A stretch of 64,000 nt of DNA from Janthinobacterium sp. J1-1 (GCF_030944405.1 NZ_CP132339.1:744001-808000); one strand, 5' to 3'. Positions 16,530-26,729 are shown, numbered from the stretch's first letter. Notes: generated by a model from the sequence alone, not told the origin. Numbers and translations: made by a program.

Positions 16530-16805
16530 ATGACACGTTCATTGAAAAAAGGGCCGTTCTGTGACGCCCACCTGGTGAAAAAAGTTGAAGCCGCGCAAGC
16601 TGCCAAAGACAAAAAGCCAATCAAAACCTGGTCGCGTCGTTCGACAATCATGCCTGACTTTATCGGCCTGACGATCGCGGTTCATAACGGCAAGCTGCAC
16701 GTGCCGGTTTATGTTTCCGAAAACATGGTTGGTCACAAGCTCGGCGAATTCGCACTGACCCGTACGTTCAAGGGTCATGCAGCTGACAAAAAGGCTAAGA
16801 AATAA
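16530..16805 (+). CDS. rpsS: 30S ribosomal protein S19
   Basis: The 91-residue protein begins [20 protein letters not shown]. It carries the S19 signature around [20 protein letters not shown] and [12 protein letters not shown]. It is part of the 30S head next to S13. Its TAA shares one base with the rplV ATG. Confidence 0.97.
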   Translation: MTRSLKKGPFCDAHLVKKVEAAQAAKDKKPIKTWSRRSTIMPDFIGLTIAVHNGKLHVPVYVSENMVGHKLGEFALTRTFKGHAADKKAKK

Positions 16806-17134
16806 TGGAAACCAAAGCTATCCTCAAAGGTGTGCGCCTGTCCGACCAAAAAGGTCGCCTGGTTGCTGACCTGATCCGTGGCAAGAAAGTTGACGCAGCA
16901 CTCAACATCTTGCAATTCAGCCCGAAAAAAGGTGCTGCGATCATCAAGCGTGTTCTGGAATCGGCAATCGCCAATGCGGAACACAATGACGGCGCGGACA
17001 TCGACGAACTGTTCGTGAAAACGATCTACGTCGAAAAGGGCCCGGTCCTGAAGCGCTTCACCGCGCGTGCAAAAGGCCGTGGCGACCGTATTTCGAAACA
17101 ATCCTGTCACGTTTACGTGACTGTCGGTAACTAA
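16805..17134 (+). CDS. rplV: 50S ribosomal protein L22
   Basis: The 109-residue protein has the L22 core ([20 protein letters not shown]) and the beta-hairpin segment [18 protein letters not shown] that lines the exit tunnel and is the usual site of macrolide-resistance changes. The start overlaps the rpsS stop by one base. Confidence 0.97.
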   Translation: METKAILKGVRLSDQKGRLVADLIRGKKVDAALNILQFSPKKGAAIIKRVLESAIANAEHNDGADIDELFVKTIYVEKGPVLKRFTARAKGRGDRISKQSCHVYVTVGN

Positions 17135-17143
17135 GGAGCCACG

Positions 17144-17968
17144 ATGGGTCAGAAAATTCATCCAACCGGTTTCCGTCTGGCGGTCACCCGTAACTGGGCT
17201 TCGCGCTGGTATGCAGGCAACGGCAATTTCGCTGCCATGCTGAACGAAGACTTGAAAGCACGTGCTTACCTGAAAAAGAAACTGAAGAACGCTTCGGTTG
17301 GCCGCATCGTTATCGAGCGTCCTGCCAAGAACGCGCGCTTCACGATCTACAGCTCGCGTCCAGGCGTGGTCATTGGTAAAAAAGGCGAAGACATCGAAGT
17401 ACTGAAGTCGGCGCTGACCAAGATCATGGGCGTACCTGTTCACGTGAACATCGAAGAAATTCGCAAGCCTGAAATCGACTCGCAACTGATCGCCGATTCG
17501 ATCTCGCAGCAGCTGGAAAAACGGATCATGTTCCGCCGCGCCATGAAGCGTGCAATGCAAAATGCAATGCGCCTGGGTGCACTCGGTATCAAGATCATGT
17601 CGTCCGGCCGTCTGAACGGTATCGAAATCGCCCGTAAAGAATGGTACCGCGAAGGCCGCGTGCCTCTGCATACCCTGCGCGCCGATATCGACTACGGTAC
17701 CAGCGAAGCATCGACCACCTACGGCATCATCGGTGTCAAGGTGTGGGTATACAAAGGTGACCGCGCGCCTAACGGCGATGCACCAGTCATCGATACCCCA
17801 GCTGACGAGAAGAAGAGCCGCGGTCCACGCCGTGACGATGGCAAGCCAGCTGGCCGCCCACGTCCAGCCGGTGCCGGTGCGAAACCATCCACAGCACCAG
17901 GTGCACGTGTGCGTACCGCCGCTAAACCGGCCGCCGCAGCAGCACCCGCTGAGAAAGCAGGAGAATAA
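17144..17968 (+). CDS. rpsC: 30S ribosomal protein S3, with a long C-terminal tail
   Basis: The 274-residue protein has the KH domain (about 40-110, [20 protein letters not shown]) and the S3 C-terminal domain ([20 protein letters not shown] region). Both contact mRNA at the entry channel. It is about 40 residues longer than E. coli S3 because of a basic, Ala/Pro/Arg-rich low-complexity tail (from about residue 220). Such tails are known from other betaproteobacteria. The gene lies between rplV and rplP, two bases before the latter. Confidence 0.97.
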   Translation: MGQKIHPTGFRLAVTRNWASRWYAGNGNFAAMLNEDLKARAYLKKKLKNASVGRIVIERPAKNARFTIYSSRPGVVIGKKGEDIEVLKSALTKIMGVPVHVNIEEIRKPEIDSQLIADSISQQLEKRIMFRRAMKRAMQNAMRLGALGIKIMSSGRLNGIEIARKEWYREGRVPLHTLRADIDYGTSEASTTYGIIGVKVWVYKGDRAPNGDAPVIDTPADEKKSRGPRRDDGKPAGRPRPAGAGAKPSTAPGARVRTAAKPAAAAAPAEKAGE

Positions 17969-17970
17969 TC

Positions 17971-18390
17971 ATGCTGCAACCAGCACGCAGAAAGTATCGT
18001 AAAGAGCAGAAAGGCCGTAACACCGGTATTTCGCACAGCCGCGGCACCGCCGTGTCGTTTGGCGAATTCGGTCTGAAAGCCGTTGCGCGCGGTCGTATCA
18101 CTGCGCGTCAAATTGAAGCGGCGCGTCGTGCAATGACGCGTCACATCAAGCGCGGTGGCCGTATCTGGATCCGTATTTTCCCGGACAAACCGATTTCGAA
18201 CAAACCGGCTGAAGTCCGTATGGGTAACGGTAAAGGTAATCCTGAGTACTACGTCGCTGAAATTCAGCCAGGCAAAGTACTGTACGAAATGGATGGCGTT
18301 GATGAAGCGCTGGCACGGGAAGCTTTCCGTCTTGCCGCCGCTAAACTGCCACTGGCGACGACGTTTGTCATCCGCCAAGTTGGCCAATAA
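17971..18390 (+). CDS. rplP: 50S ribosomal protein L16
   Basis: The 139-residue protein starts [19 protein letters not shown]. It contains the L16 signatures [20 protein letters not shown] and [15 protein letters not shown]. It binds near the A-site tRNA elbow. The arginine in the RMGNGKG-type loop that YcfD hydroxylates in E. coli is conserved (VRMGNGKG). Confidence 0.97.
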   Translation: MLQPARRKYRKEQKGRNTGISHSRGTAVSFGEFGLKAVARGRITARQIEAARRAMTRHIKRGGRIWIRIFPDKPISNKPAEVRMGNGKGNPEYYVAEIQPGKVLYEMDGVDEALAREAFRLAAAKLPLATTFVIRQVGQ

Positions 18391-18402
18391 TTGGAGTTGG
18401 AT

Positions 18403-18594
18403 ATGAAAGCAACTGAACTCCGCGGCAAAGACCAGCCAGCTCTGCAAAAAGAGCTGAATGACTTGTTGAAGGCACAGTTCGGCCTGCGTATGCAAATCGC
18501 TACGCAACAGCTGAGCAACACTTCGCAGCTCAAGAAGGTACGCCGCGATATCGCGCGTGTGAAGACGGTAATGAATCTGAAGGAAGCCAAATGA
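18403..18594 (+). CDS. rpmC: 50S ribosomal protein L29
   Basis: The 63-residue protein starts [20 protein letters not shown] and ends in the helical [18 protein letters not shown] typical of L29. The ATG at 18403 has GGAG about seven bases upstream. A longer frame from 18391 would place the start inside the ribosome-binding site. Its stop overlaps the rpsQ start (ATGA). Confidence 0.96.
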   Translation: MKATELRGKDQPALQKELNDLLKAQFGLRMQIATQQLSNTSQLKKVRRDIARVKTVMNLKEAK

Positions 18595-18863
18595 ACGAAC
18601 CAGTGAAACAGTCGCTCAAGCGCACGCTGATCGGTAAAGTGGTATCCGACAAGATGGACAAGACCGTTACCGTTCTGATCGAGCGCCACGTAAAACATCC
18701 TTTGTATGGCAAGATCATCATGCGTTCGAACAAGTATCACGCGCATGACGAGACCAACCAGGTCAAAGCCGGTGACACGGTAGAGATCCAGGAAGGTCGT
18801 CCGATCTCCAAAACGAAGGCATGGACGGTGACACGTGTGGTTCAAGCCGCACCCATCGTTTAA
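18591..18863 (+). CDS. rpsQ: 30S ribosomal protein S17
   Basis: The 90-residue protein has the S17 OB-fold core ([20 protein letters not shown], ending with [18 protein letters not shown]). It is the last gene of the S10 operon and is followed by a hairpin terminator and a 251-base spacer before the spc operon begins. Confidence 0.97.
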   Translation: MNEPVKQSLKRTLIGKVVSDKMDKTVTVLIERHVKHPLYGKIIMRSNKYHAHDETNQVKAGDTVEIQEGRPISKTKAWTVTRVVQAAPIV

Positions 18864-18867
18864 ATAA

Positions 18868-18895
18868 AAACCACCGTTTCGGCGGTGGCTTTTAA
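18868..18895 (+). terminator. Terminator after rpsQ
   Basis: The stem CCACCG (18871-18876) pairs with CGGTGG (18883-18888) and is followed by CTTTTAATT. The T run is short, so termination may be partial. Confidence 0.65.
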
Positions 18896-19114
18896 TTAGT
18901 ACTTGCAGGCCCGCAAATTGTATGTAATACTTGCGGGCTTCGTTCATGTAACGCCGCAAAGTGTCTGGCCACAGACATAGCTCCGCGGTCAGTTGATGTA
19001 TGAAGGTCATGCACCCAAACAGTGAAGCCCAGCAGGGCGGCTCTGGCGGGACCAAGACTGACCGCGGGTCTACATTGTGTGGATTCTTCGGCTTAAGTTG
19101 GGAAAGAGAATACT
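18896..19114 (+). promoter_or_regulatory. Structured spacer / leader before rplN
   Basis: This non-coding spacer contains three separate inverted repeats. GCCCGCAA (18909-18916) pairs with TTGCGGGC (18931-18938). TGTCTG (18962-18967) pairs with CAGACA (18972-18977). A 10-bp perfect pair, CCGCGGTCAG (18983-18992) and CTGACCGCGG (19058-19067), encloses 65 bases. No clear sigma-70 promoter stands out. The layout suggests a folded mRNA leader of the spc operon or a second terminator plus leader. Confidence 0.5.
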
Positions 19115-19483
19115 ATGATTCAAACTGAAAGCCGGCTCGAAGTGGCTGACAATACCGGTGCCAAGGAAGTAATGTGCATCAAGGTATTGGGTGGCTCCAA
19201 GCGCCGTTATGCTGGCATTGGCGATGTGATCAAAGTAACCGTCAAGGTTGCTGCGCCACGTGGCCGTGTCAAAAAAGGTGAAATTTATAACGCCGTGGTT
19301 GTGCGCACCGCTAAAGGTGTTCGCCGCCAAGACGGTTCCCTGGTGAAGTTCGACGGCAACGCCGCCGTTCTGTTGAACGCCAAGCTGGAACCGATCGGTA
19401 CCCGTATTTTTGGACCTGTCACACGCGAACTGCGTACTGAGAAGTTCATGAAAATCGTGTCCCTGGCACCGGAAGTCCTGTAA
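19115..19483 (+). CDS. rplN: 50S ribosomal protein L14
   Basis: The 122-residue protein starts [20 protein letters not shown] and contains the L14 signature around [14 protein letters not shown]. It forms an inter-subunit bridge with 16S rRNA and is the site where RsfS blocks joining. It is the first gene of the spc operon. Confidence 0.98.
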   Translation: MIQTESRLEVADNTGAKEVMCIKVLGGSKRRYAGIGDVIKVTVKVAAPRGRVKKGEIYNAVVVRTAKGVRRQDGSLVKFDGNAAVLLNAKLEPIGTRIFGPVTRELRTEKFMKIVSLAPEVL

Positions 19484-19492
19484 GGAGTCGTA

Positions 19493-19807
19493 ATGGATAA
19501 GATTCGTAAAAACGACGAAGTCATCGTTCTGACCGGGAAAGACAAGGGCAAACGTGGTGTGGTGCAGCAACGTATCGATGCTGAACATATCGTGGTTGAT
19601 GGCATCAACGTCGCTAAAAAAGCGACCAAGCCAAACCCGATGACTGGCGTAACTGGTGGTATCGTCGATAAGACCATGCCAATTCACGTGTCCAACGTTG
19701 CATTGTTCAATGCAGCGACTGGCAAGGCAGATCGCGTGGGTTTCAAAGAAGTGGACGGCAAGAAAGTTCGCATCTTTAAATCCTCCGGCGAAGTAGTGAA
19801 GGCTTAA
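19493..19807 (+). CDS. rplX: 50S ribosomal protein L24
   Basis: The 104-residue protein has the KOW motif ([20 protein letters not shown]) at about residues 10-30. It is one of the two assembly initiator proteins of the 50S subunit. It follows rplN with an AAGGAG ribosome-binding site. Confidence 0.97.
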   Translation: MDKIRKNDEVIVLTGKDKGKRGVVQQRIDAEHIVVDGINVAKKATKPNPMTGVTGGIVDKTMPIHVSNVALFNAATGKADRVGFKEVDGKKVRIFKSSGEVVKA

Positions 19808-19813
19808 GAAATC

Positions 19814-20353
19814 ATGGCACGTCTCCAAGAATTCTATAAAGAAAAAGTCGTTGCCGACCTGACCAGCAAGTTTGGTTACAAGTCGGTGATGGAAGTTCCA
19901 CGCCTGACCAAGATCACCCTGAACATGGGTGTTGGTGAGGCTATCGCGGATAAAAAAGTTCTCGAGCACGCAGTTGCTGACTTGACCAAGATCGCCGGCC
20001 AGAAGCCAGTGACCACCAAGTCCCGCAAAGCGATCGCAGGCTTCAAAATCCGTGAAGGTTACCCGATCGGTACGATGGTCACCCTGCGCGGCGCTCGCAT
20101 GTACGAGTTCCTGGATCGCTTCATTACCGTGGCCCTGCCGCGCGTACGCGATTTCCGTGGTGTGAACGGTCGTGCATTCGACGGTCGTGGCAACTACAAC
20201 ATCGGTGTCAAGGAACAGATCATTTTCCCTGAAATCGAATACGACAAGATTGACGCGTTGCGCGGTATGAATATCAGCATCACGACAACTGCTAAGACCG
20301 ATGACGAAGCCAAAGCTTTGCTCGCCGCCTTTAAATTCCCTTTCAGGAACTGA
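19814..20353 (+). CDS. rplE: 50S ribosomal protein L5
   Basis: The 179-residue protein contains the L5 signature [18 protein letters not shown] and the C-terminal segment [20 protein letters not shown]. It binds 5S rRNA and contacts the P-site tRNA. Spacing to rplX is six bases. Confidence 0.98.
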   Translation: MARLQEFYKEKVVADLTSKFGYKSVMEVPRLTKITLNMGVGEAIADKKVLEHAVADLTKIAGQKPVTTKSRKAIAGFKIREGYPIGTMVTLRGARMYEFLDRFITVALPRVRDFRGVNGRAFDGRGNYNIGVKEQIIFPEIEYDKIDALRGMNISITTTAKTDDEAKALLAAFKFPFRN

Positions 20354-20355
20354 TC

Positions 20356-20661
20356 ATGGCCAAACTGTCACTGATTAATCGTGAGATCAAGCGTGCTGAC
20401 CTGGTGGCGAAATTCGCCCCTAAGCGCGAAGCTCTCAAGGCCATCGTCGATGACCAATCGAAATCGGAAGAAGAGCGCTACGAAGCTCGCCTGAAATTGC
20501 AGGCGCTGCCACGTAACTCGAACCCGACGCGTCAACGTAACCGTTGCGCCATCACTGGTCGTCCGCGCGGCACATTCCGTAAATTCGGTCTGGGTCGTAT
20601 CAAGCTCCGTGAATTCGCCATGCGTGGTGAAATTCCGGGTATGACTAAAGCAAGCTGGTAA
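20356..20661 (+). CDS. rpsN: 30S ribosomal protein S14, zinc-free form
   Basis: The 101-residue protein has the S14 C-terminal signature [19 protein letters not shown]. It is the long type without the CxxC pairs of the zinc form: only one Cys is present. It lies in the 30S head. The ATG is two bases after the rplE stop. Confidence 0.97.
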   Translation: MAKLSLINREIKRADLVAKFAPKREALKAIVDDQSKSEEERYEARLKLQALPRNSNPTRQRNRCAITGRPRGTFRKFGLGRIKLREFAMRGEIPGMTKASW

Positions 20662-20675
20662 TAGGAGAATATGCA

Positions 20676-21071
20676 ATGAGTATGAGCGATCCTATCGCCG
20701 ATATGCTGACCCGCATTCGTAACGCCCAGGGCGTGCAAAAAACGACAGTGGCCATGCCATCGTCGAAAGTCAAAATTGCGATTGCCAACGTCCTGAAGGA
20801 CGAGGGTTACATTGAAGATTTCGCTGTTGCCGAAGCTGGTGGCAAGGCGGAACTGAAGATCGGTTTGAAGTATTATGTTGGCCGTCCCGTCATTGAGCGC
20901 CTTGAGCGCGTGTCCCGTCCGGGCCTGCGCGTCTACAAGGGCAAAGACGAGATCCCTGTTGTGATGAATGGCTTGGGTGTGGCGATCGTGTCGACTCCGC
21001 AAGGCGTCATGACTGACCGCAAAGCACGCGCTACCGGTGTCGGCGGCGAAGTTATTTGCTACGTGGCTTAA
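20676..21071 (+). CDS. rpsH: 30S ribosomal protein S8
   Basis: The 131-residue protein starts [18 protein letters not shown] and ends with the S8 signature [20 protein letters not shown]. It binds helix 21 of 16S rRNA. In E. coli it represses the spc operon. AGGAG (20663-20667) is eight bases ahead of ATG 20676; a short ATG-CAA-TGA lies in between in another phase. Confidence 0.97.
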   Translation: MSMSDPIADMLTRIRNAQGVQKTTVAMPSSKVKIAIANVLKDEGYIEDFAVAEAGGKAELKIGLKYYVGRPVIERLERVSRPGLRVYKGKDEIPVVMNGLGVAIVSTPQGVMTDRKARATGVGGEVICYVA

Positions 21072-21081
21072 GGAGTTACAC

Positions 21082-21615
21082 ATGTCTCGAGTAGCTAAAA
21101 TGCCTATCGTTGTGCCAGCTGGCGCTGAAGTCGCCATCTCCGCACAAGCGATCACCGTAAAAGGCCCGCTGGGCGTGCTTTCCCAGGCCCTCACCGGCCA
21201 GGTCAAAGTGGAAAACAATGCAGGAACCCTGAGTTTCGACGTGGCGAACGACAGCCGCGAAGCCAATGCCATGTCCGGCACGCTGCGCGCACTGGTCAAC
21301 AACATGGTTGTTGGCGTCACCAAGGGTTTCGAGAAAAAGCTGAACCTGGTTGGCGTGGGTTACAAGGCGCAAGCGCAAGGCGACAAGTTGAATCTGTCCC
21401 TGGGCTTCTCGCACCCTGTAGTGCATGACATGCCAGCCGGCGTTACCTGCGCAACACCAACCCCGACCGAGATCCTGATCAAGGGTATCGACCGTCAACA
21501 GGTTGGCCAGGTAGCCGCTGAAGTTCGTGCTTACCGCTCCCCTGAGCCTTATAAAGGCAAGGGCGTTCGCTATGCGGACGAAGTGGTCAAGCTTAAAGAA
21601 ACCAAGAAGAAGTAA
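21082..21615 (+). CDS. rplF: 50S ribosomal protein L6
   Basis: The 177-residue protein starts [20 protein letters not shown] and ends with the L6 signature around [16 protein letters not shown]. It lies at the base of the GTPase-associated stalk. ATG 21082 is preceded by AAGGAG; a longer open frame from 21037 overlaps rpsH and is not used. Confidence 0.97.
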   Translation: MSRVAKMPIVVPAGAEVAISAQAITVKGPLGVLSQALTGQVKVENNAGTLSFDVANDSREANAMSGTLRALVNNMVVGVTKGFEKKLNLVGVGYKAQAQGDKLNLSLGFSHPVVHDMPAGVTCATPTPTEILIKGIDRQQVGQVAAEVRAYRSPEPYKGKGVRYADEVVKLKETKKK

Positions 21616-21628
21616 TTAGGGGCTGACG

Positions 21629-21991
21629 ATGGATAAGAAAGAATCACGGCTTCGCCGCGGACGCCAAACCCGCATCAAGATTGCGGAATTGAAAGTAAAT
21701 CGCTTGTCGGTGCACCGCACCAACCTGCACATTTACGCCAACCTGATCAGCCCGGACGCTAAAGTCCTGGTTTCGGCCTCGACGGCTGAAGCGGAAGTTC
21801 GCGCTGAACTGGCAGGCCAATCCGGCAAAGGCGGCAATGCCGCTGCTGCAGCCTTGATCGGCAAGCGCGTCGCTGAAAAAGCGTTGAAAGCAGGGATTAC
21901 CGAAGTTGCGTTTGACCGCTCCGGTTTCCGTTACCACGGCCGTGTGAAAGCGTTGGCAGAAGCCGCACGCGAAGCCGGTCTGAAGTTCTAA
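21629..21991 (+). CDS. rplR: 50S ribosomal protein L18
   Basis: The 120-residue protein has a basic N-terminus ([17 protein letters not shown]), and the L18 C-terminal pattern [20 protein letters not shown]. It binds 5S rRNA with L5 and L25. Confidence 0.97.
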   Translation: MDKKESRLRRGRQTRIKIAELKVNRLSVHRTNLHIYANLISPDAKVLVSASTAEAEVRAELAGQSGKGGNAAAAALIGKRVAEKALKAGITEVAFDRSGFRYHGRVKALAEAAREAGLKF

Positions 21992-22000
21992 GGATCAATC

Positions 22001-22519
22001 ATGGCAAAAATGCAAGCAAAAATGCAAAGCGACAAGCCGGATGATGGCATGCGCGAAAAAATGATCGCGATCAACCGCGTGACCAAAGTGGTCAAGGGTG
22101 GTCGTATCATGGGTTTCGCCGCGCTGACCGTAGTTGGTGATGGCGATGGCCGCGTCGGCATGGGCAAGGGCAAATCGAAAGAAGTGCCGGTTGGCGTGCA
22201 AAAAGCAATGGAAGAAGCTCGCCGCAACCTGATCAAAGTGCCGCTCAAAAACGGTACCTTGCATCATACGGTAGTGGGTCGTCACGGCGCGTCGAAGGTT
22301 CTGATGAACCCAGCCAAGCCTGGTACCGGCGTTATCGCTGGTGGCGCAATGCGCGCGATCTTCGAAGTAATGGGCGTGACGGACGTGGTGGCGAAATCCA
22401 CCGGTTCGAACAACCCTTACAACCTGGTGCGCGCTACGCTGGACGGCCTGTCGAAAATGAGTACTGCTTCCGATATCGCTGCCAAACGCGGCAAGTCGGT
22501 TGAAGACATTCTGGCTTAA
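22001..22519 (+). CDS. rpsE: 30S ribosomal protein S5
   Basis: The 172-residue protein has the double-stranded RNA-binding-like N-domain ([20 protein letters not shown]) and the C-domain with [19 protein letters not shown]. It is important for decoding accuracy; changes near the VVKGGR loop give spectinomycin resistance in other bacteria. Confidence 0.98.
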   Translation: MAKMQAKMQSDKPDDGMREKMIAINRVTKVVKGGRIMGFAALTVVGDGDGRVGMGKGKSKEVPVGVQKAMEEARRNLIKVPLKNGTLHHTVVGRHGASKVLMNPAKPGTGVIAGGAMRAIFEVMGVTDVVAKSTGSNNPYNLVRATLDGLSKMSTASDIAAKRGKSVEDILA

Positions 22520-22529
22520 GGTGGACAAA

Positions 22530-22709
22530 ATGACAAACACAGTCAAAGTGCAATTGGTCAAGGGCTTGATCGGTACGCGCGAATCGCATCGCGCTACCGT
22601 GCGCGGTCTGGGTCTGCGTCGTGTAAATTCGGTTTCCGAACTGCAAGACACCCCATCCGTACGCGGCATGATCAATAAAGTATCGTATCTCGTTAAAGTT
22701 GTCGGGTAA
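22530..22709 (+). CDS. rpmD: 50S ribosomal protein L30
   Basis: The 59-residue protein starts [20 protein letters not shown] and has the L30 ferredoxin-like fold signature [19 protein letters not shown]. The ATG at 22530 follows AAGGTGG; a longer frame from 22500 overlaps rpsE. Confidence 0.96.
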   Translation: MTNTVKVQLVKGLIGTRESHRATVRGLGLRRVNSVSELQDTPSVRGMINKVSYLVKVVG

Positions 22710-22739
22710 GCCTTCGGGCTTACACGAACGGAGCAAATC

Positions 22740-23171
22740 ATGGAATTGAATACTATTGCACCAGCCGAAGGCGCCAAGCACTACAAGCGTCGCGTCGGTC
22801 GCGGTATCGGCTCCGGCCTGGGTAAAACCTCGGGTCGTGGTCACAAAGGTCAGAAATCGCGTTCGGGCGGCTTTCATAAAGTCGGTTTCGAAGGCGGTCA
22901 GATGCCTCTGCAACGCCGTCTGCCTAAGCGCGGTTTCAAATCGATGCACGCAACCTTCAAAGCTGAAGTGCGCCTGTCCGATCTGAACAACCTGGCTGTT
23001 GGCGATGTCGACATTCTGGTCTTGAAGCAAGCTGGCGTTCTGGGCGTGTTGGCCCGTGACGTGCGCGTGATCTTGTCCGGCGAAATCACCAAAGCGGTGA
23101 ATTTGAAGGGCTTGAAAGTGTCCGCTGGCGCGAAAGCAGCCATCGAAGCAGCCGGCGGCTCGGTAGCCTGA
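22740..23171 (+). CDS. rplO: 50S ribosomal protein L15
   Basis: The 143-residue protein has the glycine-rich N-terminal region ([20 protein letters not shown]) and the [15 protein letters not shown] signature of L15. The last segment ([13 protein letters not shown]) is also typical. It is a late assembly protein of the 50S subunit. Confidence 0.97.
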   Translation: MELNTIAPAEGAKHYKRRVGRGIGSGLGKTSGRGHKGQKSRSGGFHKVGFEGGQMPLQRRLPKRGFKSMHATFKAEVRLSDLNNLAVGDVDILVLKQAGVLGVLARDVRVILSGEITKAVNLKGLKVSAGAKAAIEAAGGSVA

Positions 23172-23203
23172 GTTGACCGCTAACAGCTTGATCGGAGCGA
23201 AAA

Positions 23204-24538
23204 TTGGCGACTAATCCACAACTTGCTAAAAGTGCAGCGGCCGGTTTCCCTTGGGGACGGCTCTGGTTTTTGCTTGGCGCATTGGTGGTTTATCGTATCG
23301 GTGCTCACGTCCCGGTTCCCGGGATTGACCCGACACAATTAGCCTCGCTGTTCAAGGAGCACGAAGGCGGCGTCCTGGGCATGTTCAACATGTTCTCGGG
23401 CGGTGCCTTGTCTCGTTTTACAGTGTTTGCGCTGGGTATCATGCCTTATATCTCGGCCTCGATCATCATGCAATTGCTGTCGATCGTGTCACCGCAGATG
23501 GAAGCGTTGAAAAAAGAAGGCGAAGCAGGCCGCCGCAAGATCACCCAGTACACCCGGTATTTCACGGTGGCACTGGCACTGTTTCAAGCGTTAGGTATTG
23601 CAGTCGCACTGGAGTCGCAAGCTGGTCTGGTGTTGGAACCTGGTCTTGCATTCCGCTTCGTGACGGTCGTCACTTTGTTGACCGGAACAATGTTTTTGAT
23701 GTGGTTGGGTGAGCAGATTACCGAGCGTGGCTTGGGTAACGGCATCTCGATCATCATTTTTGCCGGTATTGCAGCAGGTCTGCCTTCCGCACTGGGTGGT
23801 TTGTTCAGCCTGGTATCGAATGGTTCGATCGGCAGCTTGGGCGCGATCTTCATCGTGCTGCTGGTAGCCCTGGTAACGTTCTTCGTGGTATTTGTCGAAC
23901 GCGGTCAGCGCAAAATATTGGTCAACTACGCGAAGCGCCAGGTAGGCAACAAGATTTATGGCGGTCAAACCAGCCATTTGCCGTTGAAGCTGAACATGGC
24001 CGGCGTGATCCCGCCGATCTTTGCTTCTTCGATCATCTTGTTCCCGGCCACTATCGTGGACTGGTTTTCAAAGGGCGCCGACAACGCTAACCCTGCGGTG
24101 CGGTTCTTGAAAGATTTGGCAGCATCGATGGGGCCTGGTGAGCCTATCCATGCGCTGTTGTACGCAGTGGCGATCGTGTTTTTCTGTTTCTTCTATACCG
24201 CGCTGGTCTTTAACAGCAAGGAAACAGCGGATAACTTGAAGAAGAGCGGTGCGTTCATTCCCGGGATCCGTCCAGGCGAACAGACAGCCCGTTACATCGA
24301 CAAGATCCTGACACGCTTGACACTTGCCGGCGCAGTCTACATCACCCTGGTGTGTTTATTGCCGGAATTTATGCAAGCCCAGTGGAAAGTACCATTCTAT
24401 TTCGGCGGTACTTCTTTATTGATTATTGTAGTTGTCACCATGGATTTCATGGCGCAAGTACAGAACTACGTGATGTCGCAGCAATATGATTCACTGCTGC
24501 GCAAAGCAAATTTCAAGGGCGGAATTCCGACGCGTTAA
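23204..24538 (+). CDS. secY: Protein translocase subunit SecY
   Basis: This 444-residue inner-membrane protein is the channel of the SecYEG translocon, with ten hydrophobic helices. Conserved segments are [31 protein letters not shown] (helix 2), [14 protein letters not shown] and [15 protein letters not shown]. It starts at TTG 23204, seven bases after GGAG, with no ATG in a better place. The TTG start is unusual among the neighbours and may lower expression relative to the ribosomal genes. Confidence 0.97.
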   Translation: MATNPQLAKSAAAGFPWGRLWFLLGALVVYRIGAHVPVPGIDPTQLASLFKEHEGGVLGMFNMFSGGALSRFTVFALGIMPYISASIIMQLLSIVSPQMEALKKEGEAGRRKITQYTRYFTVALALFQALGIAVALESQAGLVLEPGLAFRFVTVVTLLTGTMFLMWLGEQITERGLGNGISIIIFAGIAAGLPSALGGLFSLVSNGSIGSLGAIFIVLLVALVTFFVVFVERGQRKILVNYAKRQVGNKIYGGQTSHLPLKLNMAGVIPPIFASSIILFPATIVDWFSKGADNANPAVRFLKDLAASMGPGEPIHALLYAVAIVFFCFFYTALVFNSKETADNLKKSGAFIPGIRPGEQTARYIDKILTRLTLAGAVYITLVCLLPEFMQAQWKVPFYFGGTSLLIIVVVTMDFMAQVQNYVMSQQYDSLLRKANFKGGIPTR

Positions 24539-24556
24539 GCGCGGTAAACATACCGA

Positions 24557-24775
24557 ATGGCAAAAGACGACGTCATACAGATGCAGGGCGAGATTCTTGA
24601 GAATCTCCCAAATGCAACATTTCGAGTGAAGCTGGAGAACGGACACGTGGTGCTCGGGCATATTTCAGGTAAAATGCGGATGAACTATATTCGCATTCTC
24701 CCTGGAGACAAGGTGACGGTGGAGTTGACGCCGTATGACTTGAGCCGAGCCCGCATTGTGTTCCGTACCAAGTAA
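24557..24775 (+). CDS. infA: Translation initiation factor IF-1
   Basis: The 72-residue S1/OB-fold protein starts [20 protein letters not shown] and contains [20 protein letters not shown]. It binds the ribosomal A site during initiation. Its place between secY and rpmJ is standard for betaproteobacteria. Confidence 0.97.
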   Translation: MAKDDVIQMQGEILENLPNATFRVKLENGHVVLGHISGKMRMNYIRILPGDKVTVELTPYDLSRARIVFRTK

Positions 24776-24817
24776 CACACTGAATCAAACCAAAGAAGCG
24801 AAAGAAAGAGCCCCAAA

Positions 24818-24931
24818 ATGAAAGTTCTCGCATCAGTCAAGCGGATCTGCCGCAACTGCAAGATCATCAAGCGCAAAGGCGTAGTCCGCGTAATCTGCGT
24901 GGAACCACGTCACAAGCAGCGTCAAGGTTAA
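24818..24931 (+). CDS. rpmJ: 50S ribosomal protein L36
   Basis: This small gene encodes 37 residues, starting [15 protein letters not shown] and ending RHKQRQG. Cys 11, Cys 14, Cys 27 and His 32 form the zinc-ribbon of the C+ type L36. The ATG at 24818 is not preceded by a strong ribosome-binding site. It lies in the 170-base gap between infA and rpsM. Confidence 0.96.
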   Translation: MKVLASVKRICRNCKIIKRKGVVRVICVEPRHKQRQG

Positions 24932-24945
24932 TCGAGGAATAACAA

Positions 24946-25311
24946 ATGGCACGTATTGCAGGGGTTAATATCCCAAATCATCAGCATACCGTTATCGGCC
25001 TGACAGCCATCTACGGTGTTGGCCGTCCACGCGCAGAGAAAATCTGTGCATCGACCGGTGTAGCAACCAACAAGAAGATCAAAGATCTGGATGACAGCGA
25101 ACTGGAAAAACTGCGCGATGAAGTAGGTAAATTCATCGTCGAAGGCGATCTGCGTCGTGAACTGTCCATGAACATCAAGCGTTTGATGGATCTGGGTTGC
25201 TACCGCGGCATGCGTCATCGCAAGGGTCTGCCTTGCCGTGGCCAGCGTACGCGTACGAACGCACGTACCCGCAAGGGACCGCGTAAAGCCGCTCAATCGC
25301 TGAAAAAATAA
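24946..25311 (+). CDS. rpsM: 30S ribosomal protein S13
   Basis: The 121-residue protein starts [20 protein letters not shown] and has the S13 signature [20 protein letters not shown]. It contacts P-site tRNA and bridges to the 50S subunit. It begins the alpha operon. Confidence 0.98.
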   Translation: MARIAGVNIPNHQHTVIGLTAIYGVGRPRAEKICASTGVATNKKIKDLDDSELEKLRDEVGKFIVEGDLRRELSMNIKRLMDLGCYRGMRHRKGLPCRGQRTRTNARTRKGPRKAAQSLKK

Positions 25312-25328
25312 TCCGCTAGGGAATAATT

Positions 25329-25733
25329 ATGGCCAAGTCGCAAAATAACGCCGCATCAGCACGCGTGCGTAAAAAAGTTAAAAAGAACGTCGCTGAAGGC
25401 ATCGCACATGTCCACGCTTCGTTCAATAACACCATCATTACCATCACCGATCGTCAAGGCAATGCCTTGTCGTGGGCTACCTCCGGCGGTGCAGGCTTCA
25501 AGGGTTCGCGTAAATCGACCCCATTCGCAGCGCAGGTCGCCGCGGAAGCCGCTGGTAAAGTGGCTGTTGAGTGTGGCGTAAAGAACCTGGAAGTACGTAT
25601 CAAGGGCCCAGGTCCTGGTCGTGAATCCGCCGTTCGCGCGCTGAACAACCTGGGCATCAAGATCACCGAGATCCAGGACGTGACGCCGGTACCGCACAAC
25701 GGTTGCCGTCCACCGAAACGTCGTCGTATCTAA
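25329..25733 (+). CDS. rpsK: 30S ribosomal protein S11
   Basis: The 134-residue protein has the S11 core ([20 protein letters not shown]) and ends [17 protein letters not shown]. It shapes the platform near the Shine-Dalgarno helix. The spacer downstream (257 bases) ends the rpsM-rpsK unit with a terminator. Confidence 0.98.
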   Translation: MAKSQNNAASARVRKKVKKNVAEGIAHVHASFNNTIITITDRQGNALSWATSGGAGFKGSRKSTPFAAQVAAEAAGKVAVECGVKNLEVRIKGPGPGRESAVRALNNLGIKITEIQDVTPVPHNGCRPPKRRRI

Positions 25734-25851
25734 GACAGTATTGCAGTGGGCGCCTCGGCGCCAGCTGCTCTTCTGTTTGTTGTATTGAGTACAGTTGTGT
25801 GAAAACGCTGGAGCAGGGAGCCGGAAACGGTTATACTGCCCGGCTGTTCTT

Positions 25852-25881
25852 GCCTGTCAAATTGTATTTGACGGGTTTTTC
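25852..25881 (+). terminator. Terminator between rpsK and rpsD
   Basis: The arms CCTGTCAAA (25853-25861) and TTTGACGGG (25867-25875) pair with one G-T, followed by TTTTT. It would cut the alpha operon in the middle unless it is bypassed. Confidence 0.75.
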
Positions 25882-25990
25882 GTTTTCAGCCACCGTCTGA
25901 TCGCAAGTGAATCAGACTAGCGCCTAACCGCATCAGTGTGTTTGATCATGCATGTGGCTGGGGCGTTATCATTTAAAAAAAGGAAGTATC
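25882..25990 (+). promoter_or_regulatory. Leader region of rpsD with hairpin
   Basis: A perfect 7-bp stem, GTCTGAT (25895-25901) with ATCAGAC (25911-25917), lies 73 bases before the rpsD GTG. A possible -35 TTGATC (25942-25947) and -10 TTATCA (25966-25971) are 18 bp apart, but the leader would be only about a dozen bases. Alternatively the tail is an S4-responsive leader read from upstream. Confidence 0.4.
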
Positions 25991-26614
25991 GTGGCACGTT
26001 ATATCGGACCTAAAGCAAAACTCTCCCGCCGTGAAGGTACTGACCTGTTCCTGAAGAGCGCACGTCGCTCGCTGGACAGCAAGTGCAAACTGGACGTCAA
26101 ACCAGGCCAGCACGGTGTCAAATCCGGCGCCCGCACCTCGGACTACGGTAACCAACTGCGCGAAAAGCAAAAAGTCAAGCGCATGTACGGCGTGCTGGAA
26201 CGTCAATTCCGCCGCTACTTCGCTGAAGCAGACCGTCGTAAAGGCAACACCGGCGAAACGCTGTTGAAGTTGCTGGAAACGCGTCTGGACAACGTTTGCT
26301 ACCGCATGGGCTTTGGCTCGACCCGCGCTGAAGCGCGTCAACTGGTCAGCCACAAAGCATTCACCGTGAACGGTATCGTTGTCAACATCGCTTCGTACTC
26401 GGTCAAAGTCGGCGATATCGTCGCTGTTCGTGAAAAATCGAAAAAGCAAGTGCGTATCGTTGAAGCACTGTCGCTGGCCGAACAAGTTGGTATGCCTAGC
26501 TGGGTTTCGGTTGATGCCAAGAAAATGGAAGGTACTTTCAAGTCCCTGCCAGAGCGTAACGAAATCGCCAACGACGTCAACGAATCGCTGATCGTCGAGC
26601 TGTACTCGCGTTAA
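25991..26614 (+). CDS. rpsD: 30S ribosomal protein S4
   Basis: The 207-residue protein starts with GTG 25991 after AAGGAAG and reads [20 protein letters not shown]. It has the S4 RNA-binding domain at about 97-160 ([20 protein letters not shown]). The N-terminus lacks zinc cysteines. It initiates 30S assembly and, in E. coli, represses the alpha operon. The longer frame from 25952 has no ribosome-binding site. Confidence 0.97.
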   Translation: MARYIGPKAKLSRREGTDLFLKSARRSLDSKCKLDVKPGQHGVKSGARTSDYGNQLREKQKVKRMYGVLERQFRRYFAEADRRKGNTGETLLKLLETRLDNVCYRMGFGSTRAEARQLVSHKAFTVNGIVVNIASYSVKVGDIVAVREKSKKQVRIVEALSLAEQVGMPSWVSVDAKKMEGTFKSLPERNEIANDVNESLIVELYSR

Positions 26615-26636
26615 TCGTATCAAGTAGCAAGATTCC

Positions 26637-26672
26637 CGCCCACTTTGCATTTTTTTGCAGAGTGGGCGTTTC
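26637..26672 (+). terminator. Hairpin after rpsD (possible attenuator)
   Basis: The arms CGCCCACT (26637-26644) and AGTGGGCG (26661-26668) form an 8-bp stem whose loop includes a run of T; only GTTTC follows. It may attenuate transcription into rpoA more than end it. Confidence 0.5.
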
Positions 26673-26729
26673 ACTAATGCCATCAGCCTTATCGGCGTAA
26701 CGAGCCGAGGGTATTGAAAAGGACATTTC

